Positions 1 through 7,713 of a DNA stretch of 47,969 bases are shown here, piece by piece. The notes under the pieces were generated by a model. That model worked only from the letters and a program-made list of their open reading frames with translations, made no database searches and was not told the origin of the DNA. The position numbers and the translations under genes are program-made. Each line of letters starts with the position of its first letter. The stretch's first letter is position 1. The DNA lies in NCBI RefSeq assembly GCF_008369105.1, contig NZ_VINQ01000023.1, positions 2,013 through 49,981 on the forward strand. Direction: 5' to 3'. This DNA comes from Aquicoccus porphyridii. Lineage in GTDB: Bacteria; Pseudomonadota; Alphaproteobacteria; Rhodobacterales; Rhodobacteraceae.

Positions 1-95
1 TGATCCCGTGATCCGCACCCGAGCAGCCCCCGTAACCCTTCACGTGTGGCCGCACAGGAAACGACAACGCAATCACCTGACACGAGGAGGTCTTC

Positions 96-629
96 ATGAC
101 CCGTTTCACCAATTTCATTGCCGCGTCCGCCACCGCCATCGCGGCGTTCGGTGCCGCCCTGCCTGCGCTGGCCGGCGGTCACGGGATGAAAAACATCGTC
201 GAAATCGCCGCCGGGGATGAGCGGTTCAGCACGCTCGTCGCCGCCGTCACCGCCGCCGATCTCGGCGAAACCCTTTCGGGCGAAGGCCCGTTCACCGTCT
301 TCGCCCCGGTCGATGATGCCTTCGCCGCCCTGCCCGAGGGCACGCTCGAGGGGCTTCTCGAACCCGGCATGAAGGACGATCTGACCAACGTGCTGATGTA
401 TCACGTCGTCTCCGGCGCGGTGATGTCGGGCGACATTCCCATGGGCACGATGGCCTCGGGCACGGCGCTTGACGGCGCCAATCTCTGCGTGACGCGGGGC
501 GAGGGCGTGATGCTCGACGACGGCTCCGGCATGATGGCCAATGTCATCGTCGCCGATATCGAGGCCAGCAACGGCGTGATCCACGTCGTCGACAAGGTTC
601 TCCTGCCGGGCAACGACCCGGACTGCTGA
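96..629 (+). CDS. Secreted fasciclin (FAS1) domain protein
   Basis: This 177-residue protein has an N-terminal signal peptide (hydrophobic stretch to about residue 26, ending ALPALAGG). A single FAS1 domain follows and fills the rest: NIVEIAAGDERFSTLVAAV at its start, the core TVFAPVDDAFAALP, and the closing block NGVIHVVDKVLLP. Proteins of this kind are exported adhesion or cell-surface proteins; the ligand cannot be inferred. The ATG is preceded by a strong GAGGAGG site five bases upstream. The gene appears monocistronic, because a GC-rich hairpin with a T tract follows within about 45 bases. Two cysteines near the end (LCVT and PDC) could form a periplasmic disulfide, which is inference. 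Confidence 0.93.
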   Translation: MTRFTNFIAASATAIAAFGAALPALAGGHGMKNIVEIAAGDERFSTLVAAVTAADLGETLSGEGPFTVFAPVDDAFAALPEGTLEGLLEPGMKDDLTNVLMYHVVSGAVMSGDIPMGTMASGTALDGANLCVTRGEGVMLDDGSGMMANVIVADIEASNGVIHVVDKVLLPGNDPDC

Positions 630-670
630 TCATCCGCTGATCGGCCCGGGCTCGCCCGCGCGGTGAGACG

Positions 671-699
671 CCCCGCCCTCCCCCGGGGGCGGGGTTTTT
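671..699 (+). terminator. Intrinsic terminator after the fasciclin gene
   Basis: CCCCGCCC (671-678) pairs with GGGCGGGG (687-694) around a short C/G-rich loop and is followed by five T residues (695-699). This is a classic rho-independent terminator. Confidence 0.9.
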
Positions 700-798
700 C
701 GTGGCATCCCGCCGACGGCAGGCCAGAACAGGCTTGATTTGCCCGGCCCCAGCGGCGACATAAGGTGCGCAACGGGCAAGGGATCACGCGGGGAACAC

Positions 799-1866
799 AT
801 GGCGCTTCCGGTCAGGGATCAGGTCAGGTACTGGGGCATCGCCGCGGTTGTCTTCGTGGTGGTGCTGTGGGCGCTGGGCGACGTGATCCTGCCCTTCGTG
901 CTGGGCGGCGCCATCGCCTATTTCCTCGATCCCGTGGCCGACCGGCTCGAACGGCTGGGCGCATCGCGCGGCGTCGCGACCGCGATCATCACCATCGTCG
1001 CCACGCTCGTCTTCATCCTCATGGCCCTGCTGGTCATCCCCACGCTGGTGCAACAGGCGATTGCGCTGTTCAACACCGCGCCACAGCTGGCCCAGGATCT
1101 CCAGGCGTTTCTCACCGAGCGTTTCCCGTCACTGGTCGACGCCGACAGCACCCTGCGCAAATCGCTTCTCGCGGTGGGCGAAAAGGTCCAGGACCGCGGC
1201 GGCGAGCTTCTCGAAGCGGTGCTGAGTTCGGCCGCCTCGATCATCAATATCGTGCTGCTCTTCGTGATCGTGCCGGTGGTGGCGGTCTACCTGCTCTATG
1301 ACTGGGACCGCATGGTCGCCCGCATCGACGCGCTCCTGCCGCGCGATCACGCGCCGGTCATCCGCCAACTCGCGGCCGAGATCGACACCGTGCTGGCCTC
1401 GTTCATCCGCGGCATGGGCACGGTCAGCCTGATCCTCGGCACCTATTACGCCGTCGCCCTTATGGTGGTGGGGCTGCAATTCGGGCTGGTCGTCGGCTTT
1501 GTCGCGGGCGCCCTCACCTTCATTCCTTACGTCGGCGCGATCCTTGGCGGGGCACTGGCCATCGGCCTCGGGCTGTTCCAGTTCTGGGGCGAGTGGATCA
1601 CGATCGGACTGGTTGCCGCGATCTTCGTCGCCGGACAGGTGGCCGAAGGCAATGTCCTCACCCCCAAACTCGTCGGAGGCTCGGTCGGCCTGCACCCGGT
1701 CTGGCTCATCTTCGCGCTGTCGGTTTTCGGCACGCTGTTCGGTTTCGTGGGGATGCTGGTGGCGGTGCCGCTCGCCGCCACGCTGGGCGTTCTCGCCCGG
1801 TTCGGGATCGAAAGCTACCGCTCAAGCCGCCTCTATCGCGGGCTGGATTCGCAGGACGAACCGTGA
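799..1866 (+). CDS. AI-2E/PerM family transporter-like membrane protein
   Basis: This is a 355-residue polytopic protein. Two N-terminal hydrophobic segments (YWGIAAVVFVVVLWALGDVI and ILPFVLGGAIAYFLDP) are followed by the charged VADRLERLG stretch, a soluble middle section, and a C-terminal hydrophobic bundle with FIPYVGAILGGALAIGLG. This is the layout of the AI-2E transporter (UPF0118/PerM) family; export of a small molecule is possible but the substrate is unknown. I chose the ATG at 799 (MALPVRDQ) rather than the in-frame start 60 bases upstream, because the hydrophobic region begins right after it and the extra residues look non-coding. The stop TGA shares its last base with the ATG of hdaA, so the two are probably co-translated. 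Confidence 0.9.
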   Translation: MALPVRDQVRYWGIAAVVFVVVLWALGDVILPFVLGGAIAYFLDPVADRLERLGASRGVATAIITIVATLVFILMALLVIPTLVQQAIALFNTAPQLAQDLQAFLTERFPSLVDADSTLRKSLLAVGEKVQDRGGELLEAVLSSAASIINIVLLFVIVPVVAVYLLYDWDRMVARIDALLPRDHAPVIRQLAAEIDTVLASFIRGMGTVSLILGTYYAVALMVVGLQFGLVVGFVAGALTFIPYVGAILGGALAIGLGLFQFWGEWITIGLVAAIFVAGQVAEGNVLTPKLVGGSVGLHPVWLIFALSVFGTLFGFVGMLVAVPLAATLGVLARFGIESYRSSRLYRGLDSQDEP

Positions 1867-2540
1867 TGGCCCGACAGCTTCGCTTCGACCTCCCCGTCCG
1901 CACCGCGCACGGGCGCGAGGATTTCTTCGTCTCGCCCGCCAATGCCCAGGCCGTCGCCATGATCGAGGGTTGGGCCGACTGGCCCGGGCGCAAGCTCGCA
2001 CTGCTCGGGCCGTCGGGCGCGGGCAAGACCCATCTCGCCCATGTCTGGGCCGCCCTGTCGGGGGCCACGATCGTCGCCGCGCAGGATCTCGCCGGTCACG
2101 ACATCCCTCGCCTCGCCCGCACCAGCCTCGTGATCGAGGACGTGCCGATGATCGCCGGTGACATCCGCGCCGAAGAGGCGCTCTTTCACCTGCACAACCT
2201 CGCGCTGGCCGAAGGGCACGCGCTGCTCTTCACCGCCCATACCGCGCCCGCCCGCTGGGGCCTTGCCCTGCCCGACCTGCAAAGCCGCATGGAAGGCACC
2301 ACAGCCGTGATCATCGCGCCGCCCGATGACGATCTGCTCGCGGCGGTGCTGATGAAACTCTTCACCGACCGCCAGCTTTCGCCCACCCCCGACACGATCC
2401 CCTACCTGCTGCGCCATATCGACCGCAGCTTCGACACCGCCCGGCGGATCGTGGCGGCACTGGACGAGGCCGCGCTCGACCAGGGGCGCGAGATCAACCG
2501 CCGCCTCGCGATCGAACTGGTGGGCAGGCTGGCAGGCTGA
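1866..2540 (+). CDS. hdaA: DnaA-inactivator homologue HdaA
   Basis: This 224-residue AAA+ protein resembles DnaA domain III but lacks the C-terminal DNA-binding domain. The Walker A motif GPSGAGKT is at residues 48-55 and a Walker B-like VIEDV lies near residue 90. The N-terminus begins MARQLRFDLP, which fits a beta-clamp-binding QLxFxL-type motif. Hda family proteins bind the sliding clamp and stimulate hydrolysis of DnaA-bound ATP, limiting re-initiation; in alphaproteobacteria the homologue is called HdaA. The open frame extends further upstream, but the ATG at 1866 overlaps the preceding stop by one base and gives the family-typical N-terminus. The gene ends tail-to-tail with the inserted cassette. 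Confidence 0.93.
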   Translation: MARQLRFDLPVRTAHGREDFFVSPANAQAVAMIEGWADWPGRKLALLGPSGAGKTHLAHVWAALSGATIVAAQDLAGHDIPRLARTSLVIEDVPMIAGDIRAEEALFHLHNLALAEGHALLFTAHTAPARWGLALPDLQSRMEGTTAVIIAPPDDDLLAAVLMKLFTDRQLSPTPDTIPYLLRHIDRSFDTARRIVAALDEAALDQGREINRRLAIELVGRLAG

Positions 2541-2654
2541 GCCTCTTGCACACCCTTGCAAACATTCCTCTGGGTTGGGGAAAGATGGAGGGGCAGGTGC
2601 GTTGTTGCGGTGGAGCGGACAAGACCAACGTTCCGGTCAAGATACTGCACTTGG

Positions 2655-3104
2655 TCAAGTCTCTTTCAGGCGCTGATCCAGACGTTGAGCCAGATCACGA
2701 AGCTCCTTGACGACCATTGCGATGGTCTCATGCGCGGCATTGCTGGCTCGACCAGAGAGATAAGGACCGACCGGAGGCAGGTTGTCGTAAACCGGAGCAA
2801 CATGCGAGAATGTCTTTTCCGTTTTGATGTCGGCAATCCGCCCACCATTCACACCAAACCATGCGGCGATGTCATGTTGTCGGTCACCGCGCGCCAACAT
2901 GCCCTTGGCGATGGCGGCATCCTCGTCGTTCAGCGTGATCCCGCTACGTTCTGCTTTGGCGGTCTTTCTCCCCTTCCGGCTTTCGAAAAAGCATTTCGCC
3001 TCGGGGTTTCCATCAAGAAATTTCTCTACCATGTTCTTCCCCTTTCTCTTTATCGCATCGGTGACAATCAGACGCCCCGCGGGCTTTTTACCCTTGGCCT
3101 TCAT
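2655..3104 (-). CDS. Small HTH-like protein, third gene of inverted cassette
   Basis: This is a 149-residue basic protein of unknown function. Residues 1-60 are rich in Lys/Arg. The middle segment (TLNDEDAAIAKGMLARGDRQ followed by HDIAAWFGVNGGRIADI) reads as a helix-turn-helix resembling a small domain I recall from alphaproteobacterial and phage-type hypothetical proteins. The C-terminus (VVKELRDLAQRLDQRLKET) is likely a helix or short coiled coil. I chose the ATG at 3104: AGGAG sits seven bases upstream, whereas the TTG at 3110 lies too close to it. It is the last gene of a three-gene minus-strand unit, 26 bases after the DUF4258 gene. A DNA-binding role is inferred from the HTH only. Confidence 0.72.
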   Translation of the reverse strand: MKAKGKKPAGRLIVTDAIKRKGKNMVEKFLDGNPEAKCFFESRKGRKTAKAERSGITLNDEDAAIAKGMLARGDRQHDIAAWFGVNGGRIADIKTEKTFSHVAPVYDNLPPVGPYLSGRASNAAHETIAMVVKELRDLAQRLDQRLKET

Positions 3105-3130
3105 CTCCAAACTCCTGTTTCAGTGCTAAA

Positions 3131-3418
3131 TCAGTTGTACTCACGGGCCTGCCGCAGCAGGTGCCATTGCTTGCTCGGTCGGGCGTGGTAGGCCGTGACA
3201 ATCATATCACCTGCGACAATCACACGTTTCCCTACTAGCCGACGGAGCTTATGCGCTTGGCGTTTCAACCAGGCTTCCGCCTCCCGAACATCCTTCTCCC
3301 GCATGAGATACCCGCCCTCGACTTCTGTGCCGATCGCCATGATCAACTCCGCATCTCCGTCGCGAAAGCCGCGTTGGGCAAACCGCATGGCTGCATGCGG
3401 TGTCAGTTTCAATTTCAT
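3131..3418 (-). CDS. DUF4258 family small protein (toxin-like fold)
   Basis: This 95-residue protein begins MKLKLTPHAAMRFAQRGF, a His/Arg-containing start typical of DUF4258 and related RelE/BrnT-like small folds, and ends with VIVAGDMIVTAYHA. That family includes putative mRNA-interferase toxins, but not all members are toxic, so toxicity is inference. The frame stays open another 93 bases upstream. I chose the ATG at 3418 because a strong AGGGAGGAGG lies 11 bases before it and it keeps the gene clear of the XRE stop at 3441. The 22-base gap implies co-transcription with the XRE gene. No classic short antitoxin lies next to it. Confidence 0.72.
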   Translation of the reverse strand: MKLKLTPHAAMRFAQRGFRDGDAELIMAIGTEVEGGYLMREKDVREAEAWLKRQAHKLRRLVGKRVIVAGDMIVTAYHARPSKQWHLLRQAREYN

Positions 3419-3440
3419 TGCGTTTATGGCCTCCTCCCTT

Positions 3441-4388
3441 TCAGAAGTCATCTTCATCGCCCTTCTCGGGCGCGCGCCTTTTCCTGACGGGCTCCCGCGC
3501 CTTGTTGACAAGCGTAGCAGGGTCCAACTCGCTCGTCGTTTTCAAGACGTCATCGGCCTCTTTCTTCACCCACGCCGCCCGTTCGTCTTGCGTGGCTTTG
3601 CGGATATCGCCCGGCATTTCAGCAAGCGCGACCTTGCCGTCGAGGATCAGACGGCGCGCGTTCTCATCCTCGCCCAGAATATCGACCAGTTCCTCGATAC
3701 CGACCCCGTAGCGTGGCGCGTCGTCATCATCCCATGCGACGCCTTCTTCATTTGGCAGGCCGGTTTCGGACAGCCTCGCGTTGAGGAAGCGCGCAAATGG
3801 GTTGTCCTTGGCACTGTTCTCATCCCAGTGCCCCACGCGCACGGCGAACAGATCACGGTGTTCGATTGAGCTTTCTTCGGCCTCCAGCAGCTCCTGATCG
3901 TCTGGATTCCATGATGCGTGCAGCCGGTTGCGAAGGTGTCGGGGAGCGGAACCTTCGATTTTGACAAGTGCATCCTTAAGCGCTTGCAACTCTAGGCGCC
4001 GCTCCTTGAGAGATTGCTCGGCCATGATCGCAAACAAAAGCGGAGCGACTTCGACAATCTGTTGCCGGGTGACGCCATAGCGGCGAGCGACCAATGCCAG
4101 CGCGTTGCGACAGCCCGTGTCGAGAACCATCGAAATCTGATCCCGCCGTGCAGCCTCTCCGCCCGCAGCGGTTTCGGGCAGGGGGCCCTCGGCGCAAATC
4201 TCAGTCGGCGTGACGCCCAACGCCTCGCACAGTTTAGCGAGCTTGTCGCTCCGGATGTTCTCGATCCTACCGGTCTTCCAGCGAGACAGGGTACCGACGT
4301 CCGTGCCGATCTCTCCCGCCAGTTCCTTCTGGCTGCGCGGATAGCGGTCGAGCAGGTCACTCAGGCGATTTCGATTGATCTTGGTCAT
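3441..4388 (-). CDS. XRE-family helix-turn-helix regulator, first gene of inverted cassette
   Basis: This 315-residue protein carries an N-terminal Cro/C1-type HTH at about residues 8-60 (RSQKELAGEIGTDVGTLSRW, then KLAKLCEALGVTPTEI). A second conserved-looking helical segment (RNALALVARRYGVTRQQIVE, continuing APLLFAIMAEQSL) spans about 90-125. The C-terminal half is acidic (GVAWDDDDAPRYG) and the tail is charged. It is probably a DNA-binding regulator that also recognises a ligand or protein through the second part; autoregulation is plausible because the AT-rich stretch just upstream is unlike its surroundings. It heads the cassette transcribed against the hdaA/ppk1 direction. A cassette antitoxin role is possible but its size is unusual for one. 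Confidence 0.85.
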   Translation of the reverse strand: MTKINRNRLSDLLDRYPRSQKELAGEIGTDVGTLSRWKTGRIENIRSDKLAKLCEALGVTPTEICAEGPLPETAAGGEAARRDQISMVLDTGCRNALALVARRYGVTRQQIVEVAPLLFAIMAEQSLKERRLELQALKDALVKIEGSAPRHLRNRLHASWNPDDQELLEAEESSIEHRDLFAVRVGHWDENSAKDNPFARFLNARLSETGLPNEEGVAWDDDDAPRYGVGIEELVDILGEDENARRLILDGKVALAEMPGDIRKATQDERAAWVKKEADDVLKTTSELDPATLVNKAREPVRKRRAPEKGDEDDF

Positions 4389-4695
4389 TGGCTTCTCCAG
4401 CGCTTATGAGATTTCATCATGAGCTTAATAAACATCTTTTAAAATAGGCTTTTATTGAAAATTCTTGCATAAAATTCTGTACTTGAATCAATGGTTCTTA
4501 AATTTCGCCTATTTAATGCTCATTCATGGCGCGACGCACAGTGAAACCGATCGCTCCCAAACTCATCATGCCAATCACCCCACATATCGCAGCCCCGCAC
4601 CCCCACCCACCCGCGAGCACTGGACAACCCTCCCCACAGGGCGCACACTCGCCCGTCGTCACCCAACCGTTACAAGAAACCCGCATAACGCCCCC
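4389..4695. other. AT-rich divergent intergenic region between the cassette and ppk1
   Basis: This stretch of about 300 bases separates the XRE gene (minus) from ppk1 (plus). Its left half, about 4400-4520, is strikingly AT-rich compared with the rest of the window, with runs such as TTTTAAAATAGG. It could hold promoters for both directions; TTGAAA at 4455-4460 is one weak -35 candidate, but no convincing -10 pairs with it. The right half is C-rich and featureless. I see no RNA gene here. Confidence 0.5.
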
Positions 4696-6870
4696 ATGCC
4701 GAACGCAGATTTTCTCGCCAACCCGTTCATCGACCCGACCGATATGCCCGATCTCGACATCACCGGGCCGGGGCGCTTTTTCAATCGTGAACTGAGCTGG
4801 CTCGGGTTCAACTGGCGCGTGCTCGAAGAGGCGGAGAACCCCCGCGTGCCGCTGCTCGAACGGCTGCGTTTCCTGTCGATCTCGGCCAATAATCTCGACG
4901 AATTCTATACCGTGCGCGTGGCTGGCCTGCGCGAACTGGCCCATGGCGGCGTGACCACCCCCGCCGCCGACGGGCTGAGCCCGGCCGAACAGCTCAAGCT
5001 GATCAACGCCGAGGCCCGCAACCTCATGGCCCATCAACAGGCCACCTATGACACGCTCTCCAGCGAGATGCAGGACAAGGGCATCTCGATCTGCACCCGT
5101 GAAACCCTGTCCAAGAGCGACCGCACGCACCTCTCCGAGGTCTTTCTCGCCCGCGTCTTTCCCGTGCTGTCGCCGCTGGCCATCGACCCCGCGCATCCCT
5201 TCCCCTTCATCCCCAACACCGGCTTTGCCCTCGCGCTGCAACTCGAACGCAAGCGCGACAAGCGCGAATTGAAGGCGCTCTTGCCGATCCCGCACCAGAT
5301 CGACCGCTTCGTGCCGCTGCCCGCCAAGGAGGGCCTGCACCGTTTCCTGCCGCTCGAGGAACTGCTGCTCGACAATATCGATTCGCTCTTCCCGGGCTAC
5401 GCGCTCAAGGGCCATTGCGCCTTTCGCGTGCTGCGCGACAGCGACCTCGAAGTCGAGGAAGAGGCCGAAGACCTCGTGCGCGAATTCGAGACCGCACTGA
5501 AGCGCCGCCGTCGCGGCGAGGTGGTGCGCATGAAGGTCTCGGCCGACGCGCCGCCCGCGCTTCTCGACCTGATCAAGCGCGAACTCCATGTCTCCGATGA
5601 CGAGGTGGTCGAGATCGACGGGCTGATCGGCATGGCCGATCTCGACGAGCTGGTGCTCGATACCCGCCCCGACCTGCTCTGGCCGTCGTTCACGCCGCGC
5701 GTGCCCGAACGGGTGCAGGATTTCGACGGCGACATGTTCGCCGCGATCCGCCAGAAGGACATGCTGCTGCATCATCCTTATGAAACCTTCGACATGGTGG
5801 TGCGTTTCCTCGCGCAGGCCGCGCGCGATCCCGACGTGGTGGCGATCAAGCAGACGCTTTATCGCACCTCGCGCGACAGCCCCATCGTCGACGCGCTCTG
5901 CGAGGCCGCCGAGGACGGCAAATCCGTCACCGCGCTGGTCGAGCTCAAGGCCCGCTTCGACGAAGCCGCCAATATCCGCCAGTCGCGCCGACTGGAGCGG
6001 GCGGGCGCGCATGTGGTCTATGGCTTTCTCGACCTCAAGACCCATGCCAAGATCTCGACCGTGGTGCGCCGCGAAGGCGACCGGCTGGTGACCTATACCC
6101 ATTACGGCACCGGCAATTACCACCCGATCACCGCGCGCATCTATACCGATCTCTCGTTCTTCACCTGCGATCCGGCGCTGGGGCGCGACGCCACCAAGGT
6201 GTTCAACTACCTCTCGGGCTATGCCCAGCCCGAAAGCCTCGAAAACCTCGCGATCTCGCCGCTCTCGCTCAAGCCCCGCCTGCTCGAGATGATCGAGGCC
6301 GAGATCGCCCATGCCGAGGCCGGCCGCCCGGCCGAGATCTGGGCCAAGATGAACGCGCTCATTGATTCCGAGGTGATCGACGCGCTCTATGCCGCCTCGC
6401 GCGCGGGCGTGAAGATCAGCCTCGTGGTGCGCGGCATCTGCGGGCTGCGCCCCGGCGTCCAGGGCCTGTCCGAGAATATCCGCGTGAAATCCATCGTCGG
6501 GCGATTCCTCGAACATTCCCGCATCGTGTGTTTCGGCAACGGCAAGGGCCTGCCGCATAAAAAGGCGCGGGTCTTCATGTCATCCGCCGACTGGATGGGC
6601 CGCAACCTCAACCGCCGCGTCGAAACCCTCGTCGAGATCGGCAACCCCACCGTCAAGGCCCAGATCACCGAACAGATCATGGCCGCCAACATGGCCGACG
6701 TGGCGCAAAGCTGGGTGATGACCCCCGACGGCCATTTCGCCCGCGCCGCCCCGCCCGAAGAGGGGCTGGCCTTCTCCTGCCACCGCTTCTTCATGGAACA
6801 CCCCTCGCTTTCGGGTCGCGGCACCGCCGGCGCCGCCGACGTCCCGCAACTGACCCACAGCGAGGATTGA
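4696..6870 (+). CDS. ppk1: Polyphosphate kinase 1
   Basis: This 724-residue PPK1 reversibly transfers the terminal phosphate of ATP to polyphosphate. It begins with the N-terminal helical domain ([20 protein letters not shown], then [16 protein letters not shown]). The two catalytic-domain histidines are visible: His450 in KTHAK and His607 in LEHSR, separated by 157 residues as in the E. coli enzyme (435/592). [10 protein letters not shown] is also family-typical. The open frame runs upstream to 4465, but that extension is low-complexity, so I chose the ATG at 4696 just ahead of the PPK homology; no strong ribosome-binding site is seen. The usual partner, an exopolyphosphatase (ppx), does not follow; a terminator and a peroxidase gene do. 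Confidence 0.96.
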   Translation: MPNADFLANPFIDPTDMPDLDITGPGRFFNRELSWLGFNWRVLEEAENPRVPLLERLRFLSISANNLDEFYTVRVAGLRELAHGGVTTPAADGLSPAEQLKLINAEARNLMAHQQATYDTLSSEMQDKGISICTRETLSKSDRTHLSEVFLARVFPVLSPLAIDPAHPFPFIPNTGFALALQLERKRDKRELKALLPIPHQIDRFVPLPAKEGLHRFLPLEELLLDNIDSLFPGYALKGHCAFRVLRDSDLEVEEEAEDLVREFETALKRRRRGEVVRMKVSADAPPALLDLIKRELHVSDDEVVEIDGLIGMADLDELVLDTRPDLLWPSFTPRVPERVQDFDGDMFAAIRQKDMLLHHPYETFDMVVRFLAQAARDPDVVAIKQTLYRTSRDSPIVDALCEAAEDGKSVTALVELKARFDEAANIRQSRRLERAGAHVVYGFLDLKTHAKISTVVRREGDRLVTYTHYGTGNYHPITARIYTDLSFFTCDPALGRDATKVFNYLSGYAQPESLENLAISPLSLKPRLLEMIEAEIAHAEAGRPAEIWAKMNALIDSEVIDALYAASRAGVKISLVVRGICGLRPGVQGLSENIRVKSIVGRFLEHSRIVCFGNGKGLPHKKARVFMSSADWMGRNLNRRVETLVEIGNPTVKAQITEQIMAANMADVAQSWVMTPDGHFARAAPPEEGLAFSCHRFFMEHPSLSGRGTAGAADVPQLTHSED

Positions 6871-6873
6871 AGC

Positions 6874-6913
6874 GCGGCGCAAGCCGCCCGGAACAGCGGC
6901 GCAAGCCGCCCGG
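6874..6913. repeat. Short direct repeat after ppk1
   Basis: An 18-base unit, GCGGCGCAAGCCGCCCGG, occurs at 6874-6891 and again at 6896-6913, separated by four bases. Each unit is itself partly self-complementary (GCGGC/GCCGC), so each can fold into a mini-hairpin directly upstream of the terminator. Confidence 0.8.
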
Positions 6914-6916
6914 GCA

Positions 6917-6947
6917 GCGCCCGACCGCCCCCCGGGCGGGCGCTTTT
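6917..6947 (+). terminator. Intrinsic terminator for ppk1
   Basis: GCGCCCG (6917-6923) pairs with CGGGCGC (6937-6943). The intervening bases are C/G-rich and TTTT (6944-6947) follows. Confidence 0.75.
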
Positions 6948-7154
6948 CACCACCTGACCACCGACAATCGTCGGAATATGTGGCACCATAAAGTGCCTCT
7001 CAAAACCGGTGCAAGCGCCCACCCGCGGCCGGGCACCGCCCTTCCGTCGAAAGGTCCGCCCACGGTTTCAAACCACCACCACCCACCCCCGGCCCAACCG
7101 CCAAACTGATCCACTCCGCCCCCTGCCCCGTAACCTGACCAAAGGAGGCCCGCC

Positions 7155-7685
7155 ATGATCCGCATTCTCGCCCTTACCGTCGCCATCCTGCTGGGCACCA
7201 ACGCCCACGCCCTCGACCTCGAAACCCCCTTCGAGTCGATCGACGGCGGCACGCTTTCCATCGAGCAATGGGCCGGGCGGCCGGTTCTCGTCGTCAACAC
7301 CGCCTCGCGCTGCGGCTACACCCCGCAATATGACGGCCTGCAAACGCTCTATGACCGCTACCGCGACCGGGGCCTTGTCGTGCTGGCCGTGCCGTCGAAC
7401 GATTTCCGACAGGAACTCGCCACCGATACCGAGGTCAAGGAATTCTGCGAGGTGCAATTCGGCCTCGACCTGCCGATGACCACCATCACCCATGTGCGCG
7501 GCCCCGACGCCCACCCGTTCTATGCCTCGCTCCGCGCCGAGGCCGGGTTCACCCCGCGCTGGAATTTCAACAAGGTGCTGATCGGCCCCGAGGGGCAGGT
7601 CGTCGAAACCTACGGCGCGCGCACCGAACCCCTCTCGCGCGGCATCACCGCAGAGATCGAGGCGCTTCTACCGCCGGGCACCTGA
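7155..7685 (+). CDS. Exported glutathione peroxidase-like thiol peroxidase
   Basis: This 176-residue protein starts with a signal peptide (MIRILALTVAILLGTNAHA) and continues with a thioredoxin-fold GPx domain. The catalytic residues can be located: Cys53 in NTASRCGYTPQ (cysteine, not selenocysteine), Gln86 in SNDFRQE, and Trp136/Asn137 in RWNFNK. It should reduce hydroperoxides in the periplasm. The electron donor there is unlikely to be glutathione, which is inference. AAAGGAGG lies eight bases before the ATG. It is convergent with malate synthase, with only 21 bases between the stops. Confidence 0.92.
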   Translation: MIRILALTVAILLGTNAHALDLETPFESIDGGTLSIEQWAGRPVLVVNTASRCGYTPQYDGLQTLYDRYRDRGLVVLAVPSNDFRQELATDTEVKEFCEVQFGLDLPMTTITHVRGPDAHPFYASLRAEAGFTPRWNFNKVLIGPEGQVVETYGARTEPLSRGITAEIEALLPPGT

Positions 7686-7713
7686 GGGGTAGTACCTGAA
7701 CCGGGCCTACCCC
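7686..7713. terminator. Inverted repeat between gpx and glcB stops
   Basis: GGGGTAG (7686-7692), directly after the peroxidase stop, pairs with CTACCCC (7707-7713), which contains the complement of the glcB TAG stop. The loop is 14 bases and there is no T tract. It is a possible bidirectional transcript end for the convergent pair. Confidence 0.45.

Noticed and set aside
4513-6558. 681-residue open frame on the minus strand opposite ppk1
   Set aside because: It is antisense to a clear PPK1 with all its motifs. His/Gly/Arg-rich composition is typical of shadow frames in GC-rich DNA.
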